Notes: a model not told the origin generated them from the letters alone. Positions 47,106-59,480 are shown, counted from the stretch's first letter. The stretch: DNA of 64,000 nt from Palaemon carinicauda (GCF_036898095.1 NC_090728.1:86223378-86287377), one strand, 5' to 3'. Numbers and translations are program-made.

Positions 47106-48896
47106 ATGGAAGAACAATTGAGGGTTTTGAAGGAGGAATTGCGGCTGAGTAAGGAGCGTGAGGAGAGGTTGCTAATAGAGAATGAGAGGTTGAACTGGGA
47201 GAATGCGGCGATGCAGAAGGAGCTTAGGGAGTTAAAGGGGACAGTAGAGAGAGTGGAAGAATGTGTTGAGATGAGGATGCGAGAGAATGAAGAACGAATG
47301 GAGAAACGAATGGAAGATATGATGGGGCAAGTCATGGGGATGATGAAAACTATAATGGGTGAAGGTGCAGTCGGAGGAGTGTCCTCAGCTTCGGGTAATG
47401 GGTTGGTAGTGGAAGAGAAGGTTAAGGTAGGTGATAATGGGAAAGGAAGTGATAGTGATAGTAGTAATAGTGATGGTGATATTGAAGATAAGGGAATTAG
47501 GCATAGTAAGGATGAACAGAAAGGTGAAAGGAAAGATGAAAGGAAAGGTAAAAGTGATGTGAAGAAAGAGAAGAAAAAGTATCAGGTTGATAGCAAGGAC
47601 GATCGTGAATGGGTGAAAGTGGTAAGTAAGAAAAAGGGTAAGAAGGGAATGGTTAAGGATAGGAATTTAAGTGTGGAAGTGGATTCATTATATTCGAATG
47701 AGGAAGAAGGTAACAAGGGAGTAGACAGTGATGATAGCAGTGAGAATGAACGTGATGTGTGTAAGACTGTGTTTATGAGAGAGGTACCTCGGTGTGAAAG
47801 GTTCAATGAGCATAGCAGTAGGGATGTATATGATTTTTTCAAGGAGTATGAGAGGTATTGTCAGGATAAGTATGGTGATAGTAAAAGAGTTTGGGCTAGG
47901 GAGTTAGGAGAATATTTGACTGGGTATTTGTTGATGATGTATGGAGTGATAATGAGTGTAGGGGACGTTGATTATGAAAGTGTGAAAACGAGAATAATTG
48001 AGCAGGTAAAACGTATGAAAGGGAGTGTTAAGTATAAGTGTAAGAATGATTTTGATGAAGCACGGATGAATGCAGGAGAAGCGATATCAATGTACGTATG
48101 TAGGTTGGAAACTTTAGCTAGGAAGAAGTATGGGGATGAAGGTATAAATGAGAATAAGGAGTTAATGAGGAAGTTTTTGGCTACTGTACCCGAGAATGTT
48201 GCTGAGTTTGTTAATTTGAAACGGAAGGAGAAAATGAGGTGGACGAAAGAAAGATTGACATGGGATGATATTTTAGAGATAGTTGAGGATTACGAGTTGG
48301 ATAGGTGCATGAAAGAAAGTAAATCTGTGAGTGTAAGAACTGGAATGGAGGAAAGTGTGCCAGAATTTGTTAGTTTTAGAGATGCTGTTATGAGAGGACC
48401 GATGAGGGTAGCTGATAGTGTAGTAGATAGGAGTGTTAGGGCGAGTAATGTGGGAATACCTGTAAGGACTAATGAAGGGTTTAGGCAAGGGAATCAGGTT
48501 TGGAGGGATAGGAGTGCTAGTGCGCCGCAAGATAGGTCAGGTAGTTGTATCCGTGAAGAGAAGTGTTATAGATGTGGGAAAGTAGGACATAAGAAGAATG
48601 AATGTAGATGGGCTCTTGGTACTTGTTTTGGATGTGGTGAGGTAGGGCATAGAATTAGCGAGTGCACGAAAGAGAAAGGGGTAAAATGTTATCGGTGTGG
48701 TATGACAGGGCACATAGCGAGTGGATGTCGGAGTAATCGTACAAATGTGATTTGCGGTAATTGTGGTAAGGATGGTCATTATGCTAGAATGTGCAAGGAG
48801 CCACGGGGTAAGTGTACTGAATGTGGTGCAGATGGGCATGTAGCTAGAGTATGTAGGAAGAAGGGATTAAGTCAGCCAGGATGTTCGGGAAACTAG
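47106..48896 (+). CDS. Gag protein with five zinc knuckles
   Basis: Intact 596-codon frame from ATG 47106. Residues 1-90 form a charged coiled coil (EEQLRVLKEELRLSKEREERL). Residues about 110-215 are a lysine, aspartate and serine-rich linker. Residues about 220-400 are a helical capsid-like region (YDFFKEYERYCQDKYG, ARMNAGEAISMYVCRLETLARK). The C-terminus has five CX2CX4HX4C zinc knuckles (CYRCGKVGHKKNEC, CFGCGEVGHRISEC, CYRCGMTGHIASGC, CGNCGKDGHYARMC, CTECGADGHVARVC), which would bind RNA. Most gypsy gags have one to three. It lies 78 bp after the primer site. Codon use is G/T-rich, unlike its surroundings. Confidence 0.85.
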   Translation: MEEQLRVLKEELRLSKEREERLLIENERLNWENAAMQKELRELKGTVERVEECVEMRMRENEERMEKRMEDMMGQVMGMMKTIMGEGAVGGVSSASGNGLVVEEKVKVGDNGKGSDSDSSNSDGDIEDKGIRHSKDEQKGERKDERKGKSDVKKEKKKYQVDSKDDREWVKVVSKKKGKKGMVKDRNLSVEVDSLYSNEEEGNKGVDSDDSSENERDVCKTVFMREVPRCERFNEHSSRDVYDFFKEYERYCQDKYGDSKRVWARELGEYLTGYLLMMYGVIMSVGDVDYESVKTRIIEQVKRMKGSVKYKCKNDFDEARMNAGEAISMYVCRLETLARKKYGDEGINENKELMRKFLATVPENVAEFVNLKRKEKMRWTKERLTWDDILEIVEDYELDRCMKESKSVSVRTGMEESVPEFVSFRDAVMRGPMRVADSVVDRSVRASNVGIPVRTNEGFRQGNQVWRDRSASAPQDRSGSCIREEKCYRCGKVGHKKNECRWALGTCFGCGEVGHRISECTKEKGVKCYRCGMTGHIASGCRSNRTNVICGNCGKDGHYARMCKEPRGKCTECGADGHVARVCRKKGLSQPGCSGN

Positions 48897-48933
48897 AGTG
48901 TAGGAGGGTTCAGCTGGGTGAGTCCTCCTGTGT

Positions 48934-49248
48934 TTGGGAAGGAATAGGATCAATGTTTGTGAGAATGGGATGAGTAATTGGTTGGAAATGAGCAAGTATG
49001 AACCTAGTATGCATGAGAAGTTAGGGCTGGAAAATAAACAATTAGTGTTAGTTGAATATAAGAAAAAGAGGCGTTTGAAAGTTTTAAGTGAGGAGAAAGT
49101 GCAAGGGAAATTTATAGGTATAGGTAAGAATACGAATAAGAATGACAAGGGTGTAAAGTTTAATTTTAAGTCTGTTAGGGTTTTGGCGGGTTATATGAAT
49201 GGTGCTTTTGGTTATTATATATTATATTATTTTGTGTTAAGTTTTTGA
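48934..49248 (+). CDS. Short frame after gag, function unknown
   Basis: A 104-codon frame in a different phase from gag, starting MGRNRINVCENGMSNWLEM and rich in lysine. Its last 30 codons run into the 3' LTR. It may be the residual C-terminal end of the deleted pol polyprotein or an unrelated short frame. No domain was recognised. Confidence 0.35.
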   Translation: MGRNRINVCENGMSNWLEMSKYEPSMHEKLGLENKQLVLVEYKKKRRLKVLSEEKVQGKFIGIGKNTNKNDKGVKFNFKSVRVLAGYMNGAFGYYILYYFVLSF

Positions 49249-49464
49249 TTAGTTTTAAGTCTTGATAATTTGAATGTGGTTGGTTATTGATTTATTTTTA
49301 AGTTTTAAGAATTATAGTTTTAAGGTCATGTTTTTGTTTATTTCGTCCTTTTGTCTAAGAGTCTGGTTTTAGATAACGTAAGGGGAAAGTTTGTGTTGAG
49401 GAGACAATTGTCTGTTTAGTGTGATTCAAGGGTGTGGGGGTTGTTTGTGCAACATCCCGCCACA
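49160..49464 (+). repeat. 3' LTR, 5'-truncated
   Basis: It aligns with 46715-47004 and ends in the same CATCCCGCCACA. The first part of the LTR is missing. Confidence 0.7.
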
Positions 49465-49774
49465 TCCCATCATTATTCTAAGAGGTGTAATTCTCTTATG
49501 TTCTAAGGCTTTAGTAAGGCTCTAAGTTTCTGACGCATAAATACTACTAGGACCTGCTGATTAAATACTTTTCTTTCTAGAGAAAGTGGCATTTCCATTT
49601 TCACAATCTCTTTTTTTTACCAACACCTCTTCATCCCATGCATATGCTTTTTTTACTTTCGGTCTCACATCCTGTGAAAACACTTACTGTCTGTCCTAAG
49701 TACGTATATCCATTAACATTCCCCTGGATTTCTCCCTGCCGTTACCGGTCATGATGTGTGTTGGCAAACTGATT

Positions 49775-49975
49775 CTTGAGTTAAGATTTAGCACTAAAAT
49801 TGCACATGTTCAATTAGCAAGGCTTGCTCCGTGCTGAGCAATGCCTATAGCAAGAATTTCTCTGTGTGCTGAGAGTCTTGCAAGGCCCAACCACACCGTC
49901 TGGGTCTTCTACTAGTGGGGGCTACGACTGATGGTCACAAGGCCCGGGCAATCTAGAACGAACGAACAAACGAAC
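49775..49975 (+). mobile_element. SINE-like segment with (GAAC)n tail
   Basis: About 200 bp ending GCCCGGGCAATCTA followed by GAACGAACGAACAAACGAAC. A short GC-richer body with a tetranucleotide tail looks retroposed. It sits at the 3' edge of an RTE-like relic on the other strand. No RNA polymerase III boxes could be confirmed, so the class is uncertain. Confidence 0.35.
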
Positions 49976-49984
49976 ATTAACAAT

Positions 49985-51080
49985 CTCAGGAAGTTCGTCC
50001 TTAATCCTTATTTGTTGTCTCTCTGCCTTTCTATTGAATATCATCTTAGTTTTTTCAAACTAATTTTCAGTCCAACATTTCTTCTTTCTCTATTCAATTA
50101 TTCTATCATCTTTTGGAATTCCTTCTATGACTCACTAAATAGAAGTAAGTCATCTGCAAATCTCAAGTTGTTGAGGTATTCCCTATTAATGTTATTTCTT
50201 AAATTTTCCCAATCTAAATTCATGAAAACTTTTAGGGATGTTGTGAATAATTCAAGAGATAGGGTTTTCTTGCCTATCTCTTTTTCTGAATCAGAATTTT
50301 CGCACTAAATTATTGTTGTTTTATGATTGCTGTATTATTCGTATAGACATCTTCAAGCGTTTTAACCTAAGAAACATCTATTCTTCGTCTTTGAAGAACT
50401 TTTTTTATGGCCAAAGCTTTGAAAGAATAAAAAACTTTCTCATGGTCTCCATATACCATTCATGATGGTTTGTCGTACTCAGTTGATTTTTCCATTACCT
50501 GGTTAATGATATGGATGTGATCAGTTATTGAATATCCACTTTTAAAACCTGCTTGCTCTCTTGGCTGATTGAAGTCTAGTTTTCTTTCCTTTTTGCTTAA
50601 TATGATCTTTGTAAATAATCATATATTACTGAGAGTAGACTTATTGGGCGGTAATTTTTCCGGTCTTTTGTGTCTTTCTTTATGTGAAATAATCTAATGA
50701 TATTTTTTCCAAGCTGAAGGTAAAGATCAGTCTTGCAGACATTTTGCGTAAAGTTCAGCGAGATTTACTACTATGAAATATCCTCCATCTATTATTAAAT
50801 TAATTGCTATGTCATCTTTTGCTTTGCCTCTTTTAACGCCTTTCAATGCTTTCTTTGTTCTACTGTTCCTTTAGGTACCGGCTCAGGTATTTCATTATTT
50901 CAATCAGCAAAGTTATTTCTTATGTCACTATTGCATAGCACTGTATAGAAATCCTCTGTAACTTTTATCACTCCATCTATTTTGTTGATATTTTCATTTT
51001 TATCCTTTAAAGTAAATCTCTGTTGAGACCTTGTTCCAAATCTTCCTTTCTTTAACTTGATGTTTCTTCCCATCTTTAGT
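49985..51080 (-). pseudogene. RTE-like LINE reverse transcriptase relic
   Basis: Minus-strand pieces in order are NYRPISLLS (near 50650), REQAGFKSGYSITDHIHIINQVMEKSTEYDKPS, then LFTTSLKVFMNLDWENLRNN and YLNNLRFADDLLLFSES near 50150. These are RT motifs of RTE-type non-LTR elements, including the FADD catalytic box. The reading is broken by stops and frame changes throughout. No 5' endonuclease or clear 3' tail is present. Confidence 0.65.
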
Positions 51081-52072
51081 TTGTGGTCTAATTGTGTTTA
51101 CGAATGTTTTGTTTTTATTTTTTTATTGCTTTGAGTAATATTATGCGAATTATATTCTATATCACTTCTTCATTTCTAATCTTTTCTTTATGTTTTTTTA
51201 TTCTGACAGTTTATCTTTATCTTGTTTAGAAACTTTTCCACCTGTCTCTTGTGCTAATTCCAATACAAATTTTGTTAAATTGGTATTCATTTCGTTTTGG
51301 TTTTTTAAATTTATTAGAAAGAATGGAACTCTGCCATTGATACATCAGCGTGAACGTAAAACCTGGAAATTGGTTAATATCCTCTGAATGAAATGATCTC
51401 TTTAGTAAAAGGTTAAATACTCAAACCTTGATACATGATAAAGAAAGCATTTGAGTGAATACTTTAGTATTTTCTCACGCCAAACTATTTCAGAATCGAG
51501 AAATGGGAGGAAATGAGTCGAATAAAAGGAATATTTGTAAAATTCCTTGTAAAATATTATCGGGGGTATGAAAATGCCTCCTCCATGATCACGTTAGATA
51601 AATAATAATGATAATGTACTTACAAACAATTGCAGGTATGCAATGAAATATCTATATTTGTACAAAACGAAAAGTGAAAGTATAATACTTTAGAAACTTT
51701 TATCGTGTGAAATGAACACGAACCTGAAAGAAAACACCGATATGGTATCATGCGATGATGCACGTGGTCGTGCACATGTGCTCATTATTAGTTTACCTCC
51801 TTTGTTGCTTACGATTTCGCTTACTGCCGCAAAGGTCTCACTAAACATTATCATGTCCGTGACGCGAGGACTTATATCCTAGAATTCTGTCTTCATTCTA
51901 CCATACGGCAAACTAAAGCGTAATAGCATGCACAACTCAGGATCGTAATTATGATTAAGATCAGCTTTTATGGATATTAAATGGGAGGAGACTCGGTCAT
52001 TTTATTTCTATAGTGAGGTTGGTCACAAAATGCATTTAATTGAGAGCGCTGAGTAACAAATACTGTGCGCAG
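51081..52072. other. No feature recognised
   Basis: AT-rich DNA. The 65-codon plus-strand frame at 51190-51387 has no recognisable domain. It might be further decayed RTE sequence. Confidence 0.45.
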
Positions 52073-52074
52073 AG

Positions 52075-52137
<63 letters not shown>
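52073..52137. repeat. Long poly(A) run
   Basis: About 63 uninterrupted A. No retroposed body could be identified on its left. Confidence 0.95.
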
Positions 52138-52140
<3 letters not shown>

Positions 52141-52486
52141 CGGTGTCCAAACTTTGTTTCATGTACTATATACTTAAGAAGTACAGTATATCAGTGGTGA
52201 TGAATTGCATAGAACTAGTGTTATATCATTTGGAGATATCCTCAATTGAATTCAGAACTGGAATTCAATGAACACATGTAACGCATGACAATGAAAATAT
52301 GCAATGAATGCCTAGGGATTTATAGCGAATTGCAATCTTTAAATGCCATTGTTTCATTGTTCTAATCTCACATTTCAGTTCACACAGATGTTTACACTGT
52401 AAACAATTTACCCATGGCTAAAAGTATGTCGGCCACCTAACCGTATCACGGCTTGTGGTGCGTAAAATGTAACCCACCACCCTCCG

Positions 52487-52545
52487 AAAATTCCCACACG
52501 AAAATTCCCACACGAAAATTCCCACACGAAAATTCCACTCAATTA
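52487..52545. repeat. 14-bp tandem repeat, four copies
   Basis: Units of GAAAATTCCCACAC in direct head-to-tail order, the last degenerate (GAAAATTCCACTC). Non-coding. Confidence 0.88.
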
Positions 52546-52920
52546 AACTTTCCATCAAAATAATTTTTTTTCTCTATATATTTTCACTTCAAGAAAATGA
52601 CACCCTCCTACCAACCAATACAGTTCAATGTCATGGCTGTTTGCCCCGTTTGTTTTACTGTGAGATGTTTGCTTTTTCTCCAATCAAATATAATGCTATT
52701 AACATGTTATTGAAAGTACATTAATGAAAATTTCAAAGCTCTCCCATTTCATAATTTCCCAATGATTTCTCTAGTTATTTTTATCAATAGCTTCATATTT
52801 TTTTTTTCCTTTCTTTGCCGAGCCTCCGGGCCTATTATATGTAACTTTTGTTTGTGCTATACTTTCTTTCTTAGGCAGGGTCCCCCACACAATTTCAACA
52901 GATTAGTGTGAATTGAAGAA

Positions 52921-53230
52921 TCAGGTGACTGAATAGCATCCGGAGTTCACTTTGTCTCTCATAGCATTTATATCTCTTCGGCTCTCAATTTTCGTATTAG
53001 ATAAAGCAATTGAGTAACTACCAACCATGGCAAGTATAACTGGTTTCCTTGGATTATATTCAGTGTAAATACGGACACAACAACCATTGAGGAATTTTCC
53101 ACAAAGCCAATGGGGTCTTCTTTTCATCACATTGTTTTTATGCTTCACGGATATGTAATTATCTTCGTCAACCAATTTTCGCTTTCCTTTCAAGACAGAA
53201 ATGTACAAGAGGGAGCAAGTTGCCCCCCCC
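52921..53230 (-). pseudogene. FLYWCH-like zinc-finger fragment
   Basis: A minus-strand frame reads KGKRKLVDEDNYISVKHKNN, then HWLCGKFLNGCCVRIYTE. FLYWCH domains have a Y/F-x-Y start, a W-x-C pair, then C-x-A/V-R-I/V-x-T, and the order fits. FLYWCH domains occur at the N-terminus of animal MULE transposases and in some host genes. The expected terminal HxH is not clear. Upstream the frame is poly(K/F) artefact from a C and A run (53222-53260). Confidence 0.45.
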
Positions 53231-53832
53231 CCCCCCCAAAAAAAAAAAAAAAAAATAAAAAAAAAATAAGTAAATAAAAAACCTTCAAAAAAACAAAAAA
53301 ACATAAGAAAACAAATTAAATTTAAATTGATTGGAATTTTTAGTATATAGTTTCACTTAAAATGTGCAGTTTATTTTGAGCAAACAATCTATTAACTTAT
53401 GTGAATAACGTTCTGTTTGCTTATTAGGTGGGGTGAAAACTGGTGTGGTGAAATAATGGTGGAGAAAGTCTCTTGGGGAGAATGCTAATTTTGTGGGGTG
53501 GAATTTACATGGAACCAAGGTCTATAGACCTTGCGTGGAACCATCATGGACATGGGTCAGTATCTTAATTTTAGAAAGGCGAAGGAGCCACTAACGGGTT
53601 CAAAGGATACACCCACTGAAGGATGGTTTGCTTCTTCGGTTACAATATTCTTCAAAATGTTATTTACTACTTACCAAAGGAAAATGATGGGTATTATATA
53701 GAATGTGGTATTAGAGAGTATATGATGTCAAATATCGCATAAACAAGCATAAGCAAAATATGTGTCTTAGTGACGATTTCTCTAATGCTTCCCATGGCTA
53801 GTGAGTGACACATAACACACAAGCTATACTTA

Positions 53833-54798
53833 TTGGATTTCCTGTCGGGTATTTTAGATGCTTATGATTTACCTTTTTCAACCCATACTATTATTGAGCT
53901 CCTTTGTTTGTGCATTAAAAAGTGTAAATTTATTTTTAATGGAGATTTCTATGAACAGGTTTTTGGTATGGCTATGGGTAATCCTTTGTCCCCACTTTTA
54001 TCCAATATATATATGGATTTTTTTGAATCTAGATTAATCCCTTCAGTGTGGTCTTCCCAAATTGTGTGGTATCGATATGTTGATGATGTTCTAGGTATTT
54101 TAGAAGAAAATTTTAATCTTGAGGGCTTTGTTTCAATCATTAATTCATTAGTACCATCAATAAAATTCACTATAGAAAATGAAGAAAATAACCGTATCCC
54201 ATTTTTAGACGTTTTAATAGTTAGAGAAACCGATAAATTTAAGTTTTCCATATATAGAAAGCCTACAAAAAATTTTTCATATGTACATTTTTACTCCGGT
54301 CACTCTAAAAATATTAAGCATTCAGTTTTTTTCCTCCATGTACCTTAGGGCATTGAGAATTTGTAGCCCAGATTACATTGAGGACGAGTTCACTAAAATA
54401 GAAAAAATTGCAACAGATATTTGTTATCCTAAATATTTCTTAGAAAAAATGTATGAATAAGGCTAAGAAAAACATTTTATAGTGTCCAATTAGAGAGAAA
54501 GGAAACAATTAATAATATGCTTTGTTTGCCATTTCATGTTTGTTTTTTAGATGTTATACCCCTTTTGAAAAAACTAGACATTGCTGTAGTGTTTAAATAT
54601 AATTGTACATTAAAAACCATGTTAATTAAGAATAGTTCTGGAAATGATGATAATGTAATATATAGCATTCCTTGTTCAGAGTGTAACCTATTTGATGTTG
54701 GCCAAACATCAAAAAGGTGTACCAGTCAGATTAAAACAACATCAGGTGGCCGTCTCCAGGGGTTTCTCTTAATAATGCCTTGGCCTCCCACTGGTTAG
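53833..54798 (+). pseudogene. Penelope-like element: RT and GIY-YIG endonuclease
   Basis: The first frame (to 54348) carries Penelope-type RT motifs: YEQVFGMAMGNPLSPLLSNIYM, then VWYRYVDDVLGIL with the YVDD box, FTIENEENNRIPFLDVLIVR and FSIYRKPT. After frame changes a second piece (54517-54798) has NVIYSIPCSECNLFDVGQTSKRC, which resembles the start of a GIY-YIG endonuclease. Its usual Y-I/V-G tyrosine is replaced. Penelope-like elements prime on nicked targets. The 3' end runs towards the N gap. Confidence 0.75.
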
Positions 54799-54933
54799 GG
54801 TCAGGTCACAGAATTGGTTGGTCAAAGACGGAAAAAGTAATCCATGTGAATGACTATTTCTAAAGGAATATTGTTGAATCATTTTTAATCTCCTGTACTC
54901 AAGGTAGATATTTAAATCTAACCCCAGGTCTGT

Positions 54934-55433
54934 NNNNNNNNNNNNNNNNNNNNNNNNNNNNNNNNNNNNNNNNNNNNNNNNNNNNNNNNNNNNNNNNNNN
55001 NNNNNNNNNNNNNNNNNNNNNNNNNNNNNNNNNNNNNNNNNNNNNNNNNNNNNNNNNNNNNNNNNNNNNNNNNNNNNNNNNNNNNNNNNNNNNNNNNNNN
55101 NNNNNNNNNNNNNNNNNNNNNNNNNNNNNNNNNNNNNNNNNNNNNNNNNNNNNNNNNNNNNNNNNNNNNNNNNNNNNNNNNNNNNNNNNNNNNNNNNNNN
55201 NNNNNNNNNNNNNNNNNNNNNNNNNNNNNNNNNNNNNNNNNNNNNNNNNNNNNNNNNNNNNNNNNNNNNNNNNNNNNNNNNNNNNNNNNNNNNNNNNNNN
55301 NNNNNNNNNNNNNNNNNNNNNNNNNNNNNNNNNNNNNNNNNNNNNNNNNNNNNNNNNNNNNNNNNNNNNNNNNNNNNNNNNNNNNNNNNNNNNNNNNNNN
55401 NNNNNNNNNNNNNNNNNNNNNNNNNNNNNNNNN
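54934..55433. other. Assembly gap, 500 N
   Basis: Exactly 500 N, a conventional placeholder, so the true distance and order of the flanks are uncertain. The long X-containing frames over it are meaningless. Confidence 0.98.
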
Positions 55434-55774
55434 CTGTAACTCACACACCCCAACACTTCTCACTCCTTAAAAGAATTCCCCAATCTACCTAGCTCCACGT
55501 CACAAGCCAACCAAGTGCCTCACGCACCTCCAAACGCCCTCCAATTATTGACAGCAATGGGTGTGACCTCTCTGCTTGCCCTATGGATTCTCTTCTAGCA
55601 GCCATTAGTAACATCCTTCGCAACTTCTTACGATCCTGCAAAATTAAATTCACCTAGGAGTCTCTTGATGACTTTGCTTTTGACAACGCCGCCCTTGAAC
55701 TTAAAGCTCAGTTCCCTTCATAGACCCTCCTGCAAACGACCCTAATACAATCACTCACAATAACCAAAACACCC

Positions 55775-58700
55775 AAGTGAAAGTGCTCCAATGGAACGTT
55801 TACAGACTTTGAAACAAGTTTGCATTCCTCCAATCTCAAACTTCAGTGCAAGACCCTGACATTGTACTGCAAGAAACTCTGCTTAATAAGAACACACCAT
55901 TTGCGTTCTCAGGATACAAAGTGTACACAACGTATCTATCACCAACAACAAGAGGACTAACCACCCTTGTCAAAAGCAGCATCCCCTCCAAAATAGTACC
56001 AAGCACAGACTGTGGGACAGAGGCAGAGACTCTTAGTGTCCAGATATCTCTGCTAGCCACAACTCTAACAGTCCACAACATCTACAAGTCCCTAGCAAAA
56101 AGCATCAATGCGGAGGCACTCTTCTCCGCAGCATCCAAGGATAACTCAATAATTGCAGGCGACTTCAACGCCCACCACCAGTTCCTGAACTCAATATCAG
56201 AAACAAATCAAACAGGCAGACACTTGCATGCCCTATTGCATGAATATCCTGATGTAGCACTTCTTAACAACGTCACAGAAGCCACCCATCTAATAGGAGG
56301 TCGCCTAGATCTCACATTCCTCTCCAGTGCCATACAAAGAGGCGCCAAATGGCAACTACATCCTGTACTAACGAGTGATCACTTTGCCATTGAAGTTAAA
56401 CTCGAATTGGAGAAATACCCCTCTCCTCCTCCACCCAAAAAAAGGTGGAACCCAGAGTTTTCTAACTGGGAAAATTCGACACAGCTATGACAGAGTGGGC
56501 TCGGGAATACATAAAAAATCCTCACAATGATATCTCCACCCTATCACTCGACTTCAACAAACAACTAGAGGCAGCAGCCAGTGTTTCCATGCCTCACAAA
56601 AAGAAGTCCGAGAAGAAACACGCTGATGCCTGGTACTATAACAGTCGTATCAAAGAAATGAATGCCAGAATAAACAGGACCAGAAAACTTCTCAGAAGAC
56701 AGAACTGACGAGCTACACAATTTACTTGTGGAGATTATCAAACATTCTGTGCAAGTATCACTAGAAGTAAAAACAGACAAATTGTACTCATGGGGCCATG
56801 AAGTCAACTTTATCACATCCCTAGCAAAGATATGGGGCTGGTTTAGTAAAGTCTCTGGGAAGTATAATACACCAGGAGTCACACACCCAGACCCATTAGC
56901 TGAAGCCAATAGGATTGCCAACAACTTTGCGGACAGAGCAAAAAGCACCAGCCTACCTCTGCAAACTATAAACAGGCAGAGAATACTGGTCCCAATCAGG
57001 GAAAACATCATTGAAGCCGCCTGCAACATGGCAGATGATACTGACTACCCCTACACCATGGAGGAACTTAACACGTCCCTCGCAAAAGGCAGGAAGGACA
57101 CTGCCCCTGGAGCCGACCTCATCACATACAGAATGCTGAGGAACATGGGAAACCACGCCAAACTGGTTTACTTGCATTTGATCAACAGGACGCATACAGA
57201 AAGACTACGCCCAACCACATGGAACCAGCAGGACACCAAACCAATTCCAAAACCCAAGGAACCAGACACCTACCGTCCCATAGCTTTGATAAGCTTCACT
57301 GAGAAAGTAGCTGAGAGATTGGTACTCAACAGACTGCTGTGGAAAATAGGCCAACTACATCATCGCCTATCTGCCTACAGAAGTGGCATAGGCACTCAAG
57401 AATGCATCACAGATGTCCTCTCAACAATTAATGACAAAAAAGCCTTTGTCATATTCCTCGAACTCGAGAAAGCTTTTGAGCTAGCCAGCTCACCAGATAT
57501 ATTCTTCACACTTGTTGAAAAAAGCATTAAAGGACACTTACTAGCCTGGACTCGGAACTACACACTGAACCGAGAAGCCAGAGTCACTTTCCAAGGAAAA
57601 ACCACTGATTTTATCCCCCTAGAAAACGGAACACCACAAGGAGGCATACTAAGCCCCTACCTTTTCAATCTACTAATGTAGAACTTAGCCACTTTAAACC
57701 TCCCAAATGGGGGGGAAATCTTCATATATGCCGACGATATATGCATTGTATGTCCACACAAAGCACACGCAAGAAATTCTACCCAAAAAGCACTTGACAT
57801 GATTCAAGCCAAATGCAATGAATTTGGTCTAAAGATCAACACTAACAAAACCAAAGCAATGGCTATAAGACACTCGTAAAACCCTCTGAATTTCAAACTG
57901 AGAGGCGAAGCCATTGAATGGGTGAGTCAATTCATGTACCTTGGGGTAAACATTAGCAAAACCCTATCACCAGCTAATGAAGTAACCTACCTCAGAGAGA
58001 AGACAAAGATTCGTCTATCAGCCGTGAGACGAATGACCTTCCTAAAACAAGGAGTATCAAACAACCTCCTAAGACTGTTTTATCTACAAACAATTCGATC
58101 CCACATCGATTATGCAGCACCCAAACTCACTGCACTGACTGACACTCAAAAAGCATCATTAGAAGTAGGTCAAAACAACGCCATGAGACTCATCAGTGGC
58201 TCTCAAATGTGGACAAAACTCTGCTTACTTAGAGCAGAAACCAACCTAATTCCCCTGTCAGCTAGGATTGACATTAGGAATAGCAGCTTTATATTCAAGT
58301 CAATCATTGCAGACAGAAAAAGCCCACTCAACAACAAATTAAAAAGGCTTTTGCCCTAGCGGAAGAACTAGACCCGCCGAACTCCCATGTAAAGAAACTA
58401 CTAGACACACTCAGAAGGATGCAGATGCAAAATGAGGCCAACAAAACTAAGGGACAACAAAGGCATGATGGCTACAGCTCTCCTGCCCCATGGGCTCAGG
58501 ACCCTATCAAATACAACTTCACCATCCTACCAACAGCAAGCAAGGCCTTCTGCACACCAGAACAACTCACTGAAGCTGCAAAGACTGCAATCAGGAACAC
58601 ACCTGCGCCTCACATCTACTATACTGATGGATCAGTAGACCGTGCAATCCCTGCAGTAGCCGCTGCAGTTATCTCTACATCAGGATACAGAGAAAACTGG

Positions 58701-59480
58701 AGACTTTCCAACCACACCTCCACATTGCAAACTGAACTAGTAGCTATTGCAAAAGCTCTAGAACACTCTGCCAACCAACAAGATGGAAACACAATGATCC
58801 ATACAGATTCCAGAGGAGCCATTCTGGGCCTCAGCAACAAGGAACCCACAGAGAATGTTTACCTCATCACTGCAATTCAATTCCTAGCCTTGTTCCACCA
58901 AAGCAACAACAGGCAAGTAACCTTGAATTGGATTGCAAGCCATACCGGAATCTCTGGCAACGACGAGGCCGACCACCTAGCCAAATTGGCCTTAATGTGC
59001 CACGCTATTAGCATAACTCTGCAACCTTCACTCAAAACCATCAAGAATCAAATGGCTGCCTACTGTAACATCCAAAATACAAGTGAAGTAAGGCGAGCCT
59101 TCCTAGATAGATCAAGATCTGCAAAGTGATATATTAAAGCTACAAACATATTACCACACCCAATTGCAAGACAAACACCCCGCCAGGACGCAGTTATCAT
59201 CTGCAGACTGCGACTGGGATATCTATGCAGCTGGCAAATTATCTTAGACAACGGCAAAGACCCAGCAGCACAGCATAGACCAATAAGACCGTGCAAGCAC
59301 TGTAATCAAGACACAGAAGAACCTCTACAGCACTACCTACTGCAATGTCAGGAAACAAGCCTACTTTGGCAGGATCTTAACCCCAACAATCCTGCAACTG
59401 CAACAGCAATTGTCAAACACATAATTGACAATTATGATACCCTCTCAGCCTTTCTCCGCAGCTACCCTCCACCGAGATAA
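55775..59480 (+). pseudogene. I-type LINE ORF2, broken
   Basis: APE endonuclease: VKVLQWNVYRL, DPDIVLQETLLN, IIAGDFNAHHQF, GGRLDLTFLSS, LTSDHFAIEV. RT: GADLITYRMLRN, WNQQDTKPIPKPKEPDTYRPI, FVIFLELEKAFE, ENGTPQGGILSPYLF, IFIYADDICIV. RNase H: IYYTDGSVDRAIPAVAAAV, STLQTELVAIAKAL, IHTDSRGAI and WIASHTGISGNDEADHLAKLA, with all four acidic/His positions apparent. A C-terminal CKHCNQDTEEPLQHYLLQC box follows. Frameshifts lie near 56470, 56700 and 58350, and in-frame stops at about 57679, 57878 and 59127. One multi-domain protein would nick DNA, copy RNA and remove it. Confidence 0.82.

Larger units (their letters stand above)
46125..49464 (+). mobile_element. Gag-only LTR retrotransposon
   Basis: The left LTR ends at 47004 (CATCCCGCCACA). 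A primer-binding site follows at 47011, then an intact gag (47106-48896) and a short second frame. The final segment, 49160-49464, matches the last 290-305 bp of the left LTR and ends with the same CATCCCGCCACA. Protease, RT, RNase H and integrase are all absent, and the first part of the 3' LTR is missing too. One internal deletion therefore probably removed pol together with the LTR start. The start at 46125 is inferred from a TG after the GA tract. Confidence 0.65.

Noticed and set aside
47084..48839. Minus-strand frames opposite the intact gag
   Set aside because: Shadows of a G/T-rich coding strand; no motifs.
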